A DNA stretch of 64,000 nt from Riptortus pedestris (lineage: Eukaryota > Arthropoda > Insecta > Hemiptera > Alydidae). The translations under genes and the position numbers were made by a program. Positions 60,569 through 64,000 of this stretch are shown one piece after another. Location: positions 81,712,501 through 81,776,500 of the forward strand of contig CM032229.1 of NCBI GenBank assembly GCA_019009955.1, read 5' to 3'. The notes under the pieces are model-generated. The model was given only the letters and a program-made list of their open reading frames with translations, was not told the DNA's origin and searched no databases. Position 1 is the first letter of the stretch. Each line of letters opens with the position of its first letter.

Positions 60569-61113
60569 TTAGCAAATTTTCCTTATAGGAAATCAGCTAT
60601 TGAAGTCCTACTCATGACGCGATTTTCAAAATTGTTCTTCAAATGTCTATCGATCCTACCTAGTAGAGGAAAATGAGGTCCGTTCAATTAATTTTTGTCT
60701 TATCGTTACCAAACTTGATATATAATCGTTAATAATATAAAAAGAAAGATCAAGTTCGCTGACGGTTGAAATCGCACCACGGGGAGAAGGGTTTAGAAGA
60801 TAGGGGGAGAATTTTGAAAATTCTTAATTTCTCCATTATTGTGCTTTGGATCGAAAAATTGTATTCAACCAATCTTTTTACAAATGTTGTTGTGTACATT
60901 TTTTCACTATCTCGATTATTAGCATTTTTTAGTTTTTGGTATTTAGTAAACCCCCACTCTACACATCTCATATTAACAATATGCTATTATGTTATGAGGC
61001 ACTTTATTTGAAGCCTAAATACCAAATGTTGTTCTCATTGGACTTTTACATTATGAGATAAATGAAATTGCGTAACGCACTTGGGAAATATGCTTAGCTC
61101 CTGCGTGACGGAC
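60569..61113 (+). mobile_element. Helentron-like element, variant B
   Basis: The 5' end TTAGCAAATTTTCCTTATAGG; no (AT)n array (GTCCGTTCAATTAATTTTTG joins the flanks of the usual array directly). The right half is like that at 32731 (GAAGCCTAAATACCAAATGT; GAGATAAATG). The 3' end is GGGAAATATGCTTAG then CTCCTGCGTGACGGAC with the hairpin's first arm deleted. Confidence 0.8.
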
Positions 61114-62197
61114 TTTAAAAATTTGCATCATGATTACGTAAATAAATGATTTTTCGTAAAGGAAATATATTAAAAATTAATTTCAGACAATAATTTCCTA
61201 ATCGTATTGCTTATTACGATAACTGAAGCAACTTAATAAATATGTTTTAAACTAGTCATAGTACTACACTTTTTTATTATTCTAATACATATTTCGTAAT
61301 TTTGTTATTTTTTTTTTCTAAATGTGCTAGACAAGAACAAACTCCGGCTTATTCATTTGATGATTTTAATAACGTATAATTAATTACATTAACCATTTGC
61401 TTTCACTCATTTTAGTTTATTCTAATTAGATCAAATGAGCTCAATTAACGTAAAACTATTTTAAAATGTAACATCCATTAAAGGGTAATTTATTTCGTAG
61501 AGAGTGCTTATTAATTAATTTATTTTTAAAAAAATGTGAGCGGAATCTCTTTTACATGCTAATTTTAGATGAGGTTGCTTGATGAACCAATGTTGACATG
61601 AGGAAGAAGTAAATATAAAAATTCATGCCCACATAGTATTAAAGAGAGGGTGTTAGTTAATATTCATAAGTACTTTATATATGCATATACATACATTAAG
61701 TATTCAGTCTTTGACACACTTTACTAATCCTTATAATGGAAATTTAGGGAATGCATATTAAATTCCTGGTCCTCCCTGTGATATACGCATGTGTTTAGGG
61801 CTGAGAAGCACACGCACAAAGGCAAGTTCCTTAGTAGAATAAACTACTAGTTTCAAACATTTCCAGAATTTGAACGCAAATACCCCTCAAGAAATGCAAA
61901 CGACTTTTAAAACAGTTATAATGACCGTATTAACGTTTATAGGTTGGAACTAAGGCATTTTTTAGCAAGTGTAGGTCAATCTGATCTTATATAGTAAGAA
62001 CAAAAAAAACATCTAACTCCGTGGGAATTGAAGTATGGTATTGTGAGTACGCAGAACAATTCCTCAAAAAACCTTTGAATATTGCAAAGAATGAAGTCAA
62101 CCAAGAGCTGAGCGCAAATATGCTAAAGACCATGTGTTCATTGAATAGATATTGCCGAACTATATAAAAGTCTGTCAACCGGGAGAAAATAATTTTG
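61114..62197. other. Non-coding stretch
   Basis: Strongly AT-rich. No gene or classified repeat. Confidence 0.4.
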
Positions 62198-62440
62198 TTA
62201 ACTAAGCTAAGTTCCCTATTTGCATTTATCTTAAAACGTAAAAATTCAATGAGAGCATTATATGGCATTTAGGCTTCAAATAAAATGATTCATAATACAA
62301 CAGCATATTGTTAATATGACATGAGTAGGAGTGGGGGTTTACTCGTGGCCGAAAACTAAAAAATGAAATTATCTCAGTCAATAATCAAGAAAAAAAAAAC
62401 GTACATAACAACATTTATAGAACATTACATTTGTAATTAG
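62198..62440 (-). mobile_element. Helentron-like variant B fragment
   Basis: The minus strand of this piece matches the right half of the 60569 copy: TTGACTGAGATAATTTC, GAGTAAACCCCCACTCCTAC, GAAGCCTAAATGCCATATAA, then GGGAACTTAGCTTAG at the left. The terminal hairpin and the 5' half are missing. Confidence 0.6.
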
Positions 62441-63624
62441 ATCCTGTATAAATTTCGTGTATAATTAAAATATAATATAATATAATATGAAACTAATTAA
62501 TAAATAAGAAATGATGCCGAGAATTCGTTGTAGAATGAATAGATATATTTTTCATTAAATTAAAATCAATTTAGCTTATTCCATCGATAAAAATAGGATC
62601 TCGTTAAACAACTGATTAATGTAGGTTTAGACGTGTAGTTGTGGAATATACTTTAAAATAACTAAATAAATGTTTAACGGCATTGTGAATTTCCAAGAAC
62701 CATTTGTATTTACTTTATTGCTCTAGGAAACAGGCTTATAATAATTATTTCACTTCAGGTAATTGATAAAGCTGAAATGAAATTCAACTCAATAAATTGT
62801 TTGTAACGTGCTTTTGTTACTTTAGGAGCCATTGATCTTGAAGGGTAAAGAACCGAAAACAAGGAAAATTACCAAAGAGGAGTAGCAGAAAACATGGAGT
62901 TCTTGAACTTGTCAAAGGGCTCGACAGGGTCGTTTGACCCACCCCGGAACTTTAGAGCACCTAATTATACTGTATTTTATTTTTATGGGGCTTTGATCTT
63001 TTCAATTTCCGAAGGTTACTCCACTCTCAGTCACTGCACACTCGTCAATTGAGTTTAAAATGACAATAACTAAAAAAGGAGCGGGAAAAACAGGAATTTT
63101 TTATTTCTTCAACTTTTATTAAGCAGTGGCAAAGCGTAGGTTCTCGTCGGAGGCCCTCAAAAGGTGAATGTACTTAACAACATATAAAAGAAGGAGTGAA
63201 ACGTAACATGATTAGGTTAAGAATAACATATATGACTGATTAGGAGATGTGCTTCTCAATGTTCGTTGCTCAACAGATTTTATTTTAGCAGGTGGTTAGG
63301 TATTGTGGTTATATTTTTGGAAAGTGAAGTTGATAGCAGGAAATAATATGTTGAATAATATTTTTTCGAATCTTTAGACCAACAAACAAGAATACAATCA
63401 TTGAAACAATTATATATCATCTCCATTCCGTTGACCTAGATAGAGTTCTAAACACAAGTTACAGCCGAATCTATAGAAGTATTTGTACTTTTAACAATTC
63501 TCTCCCTGAAAACGATTTACCGTTTCTCACAAACATAAATAAAATAAAACTTACCAGTTAAATAAGGATTTCGTCTTGTGAATATTTAAAATTATCCTAT
63601 AGAAGCCTAACTGAAATTATAAAA
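62441..63624. other. Non-coding stretch with a possible piggyBac trace
   Basis: 62915-62980 carries GGGTCGTTTGACCC flanked by sequence that, inverted, resembles 19345-19395 in the right end of the first piggyBac copy, but no TTAA terminus is evident. Nothing else recognised. Confidence 0.35.
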
Positions 63625-63938
63625 ACTGGAGAGGCATTCAAATGGTGCCAGATATATATCATTTAATGTTGTTTTGCCCCGGTTTTATACCACAAAGGGT
63701 AAAATTCCTTGACAAATATATAGTGCCTCAAAGAGAATACCTATCATTGGTAAACATTTTGGACTACAACAGTGAAAATAAAGTTAATGATGATTTCTGT
63801 TTCTTATCAAAGTTTGCAAACGTTAACAGTATAAAAGAAAGAATTTTATTATTTTTATGGGGGTGCTTAAACAACAATAATCGGCACATTATTTATTATA
63901 TGCAATTATACTTATTATTAGCATTTGGTTTGTCATAA
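63625..63938 (+). pseudogene. LINE ORF2 C-terminal relic
   Basis: The frame reads DIYHLMLFCPGFIPQRVKFL followed by about 75 further residues to a stop at 63938. An H-L-x-x-CP motif near such a C-terminus matches the zinc-knuckle-like end of Jockey/R1-type LINE ORF2 (family pattern HLLFECP). The upstream partner cysteines are not clear; a frameshift probably separates them (GEAFKWC lies in another frame at about 63630). It is a 5'-truncated relic of a type like the piece at 40650-40870. Confidence 0.5.
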
Positions 63939-64000
63939 ATCTTAGACAAGAATTATGTTAATTTGATATGCCAGAAAACTGATCTTTATTTAGACATTAA

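Overview
This is eukaryotic DNA. It is strongly AT-rich, full of (AT)n arrays, and holds tRNA-derived SINEs, non-LTR and Penelope-like retroelement pieces, piggyBac remnants and Helentron-like elements. This mix fits an arthropod, most plausibly an insect. A hemipteran is my guess only, because proteins like the 400-codon ORF at 15.3 kb are common in that group as I recall. I recognise no host gene, exon series, rRNA or free-standing tRNA. The window reads as intergenic or intronic DNA built from layered mobile elements.

Layout. 1-14.5 kb: a retroelement 3' tail, a complete Helentron-like element, broken relatives, a small GC-rich inverted-repeat cluster (4.3 kb), a perfect-looking foldback (11.6 kb), then a retroelement tail, a truncated Helentron and a piggyBac 3' half that directly abut each other. 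14.9-16.95 kb: an element with about 42-bp inverted termini around one long intact ORF with RNase H-fold, DDE-like features; it is the only long intact reading frame here. 18.0-19.4 kb: a piggyBac element bounded by TTAA and carrying a nested Helentron. 22-33 kb: more Helentrons, a second TTAA-bounded piggyBac deletion derivative (25 kb) with a paralogous empty site at 30.57 kb, and several SINEs. 34-48 kb: SINEs, LINE ORF2 relics, foldbacks and a long (GA)n array. 49-51.6 kb: a 378-bp duplicated unit whose second copy is interrupted by about 1.9 kb, including a 918-bp miniature element with 164-165 bp inverted repeats, AG...CT ends and a 6-bp target duplication, the hallmarks of Polinton/Maverick elements. 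53-64 kb: a possible solo LTR, LINE endonuclease and RNase H relics, and four more Helentron-like copies.

The Helentron-like family dominates: about 14 full or partial copies on both strands. It begins TTAGCAGATTTCCC, with GGGAAATCTGCT near the other end followed by a CGCAG-CCC-CTGCG hairpin and GTGACGGAC. It carries an internal (AT)n array and no coding capacity, so an autonomous Helentron elsewhere would have to mobilise it. The piggyBac copies are also non-autonomous. The ORF at 15.3 kb is the only candidate here for a still functional transposase. Coordinates of repeat edges are by eye and may be off by a few bases.
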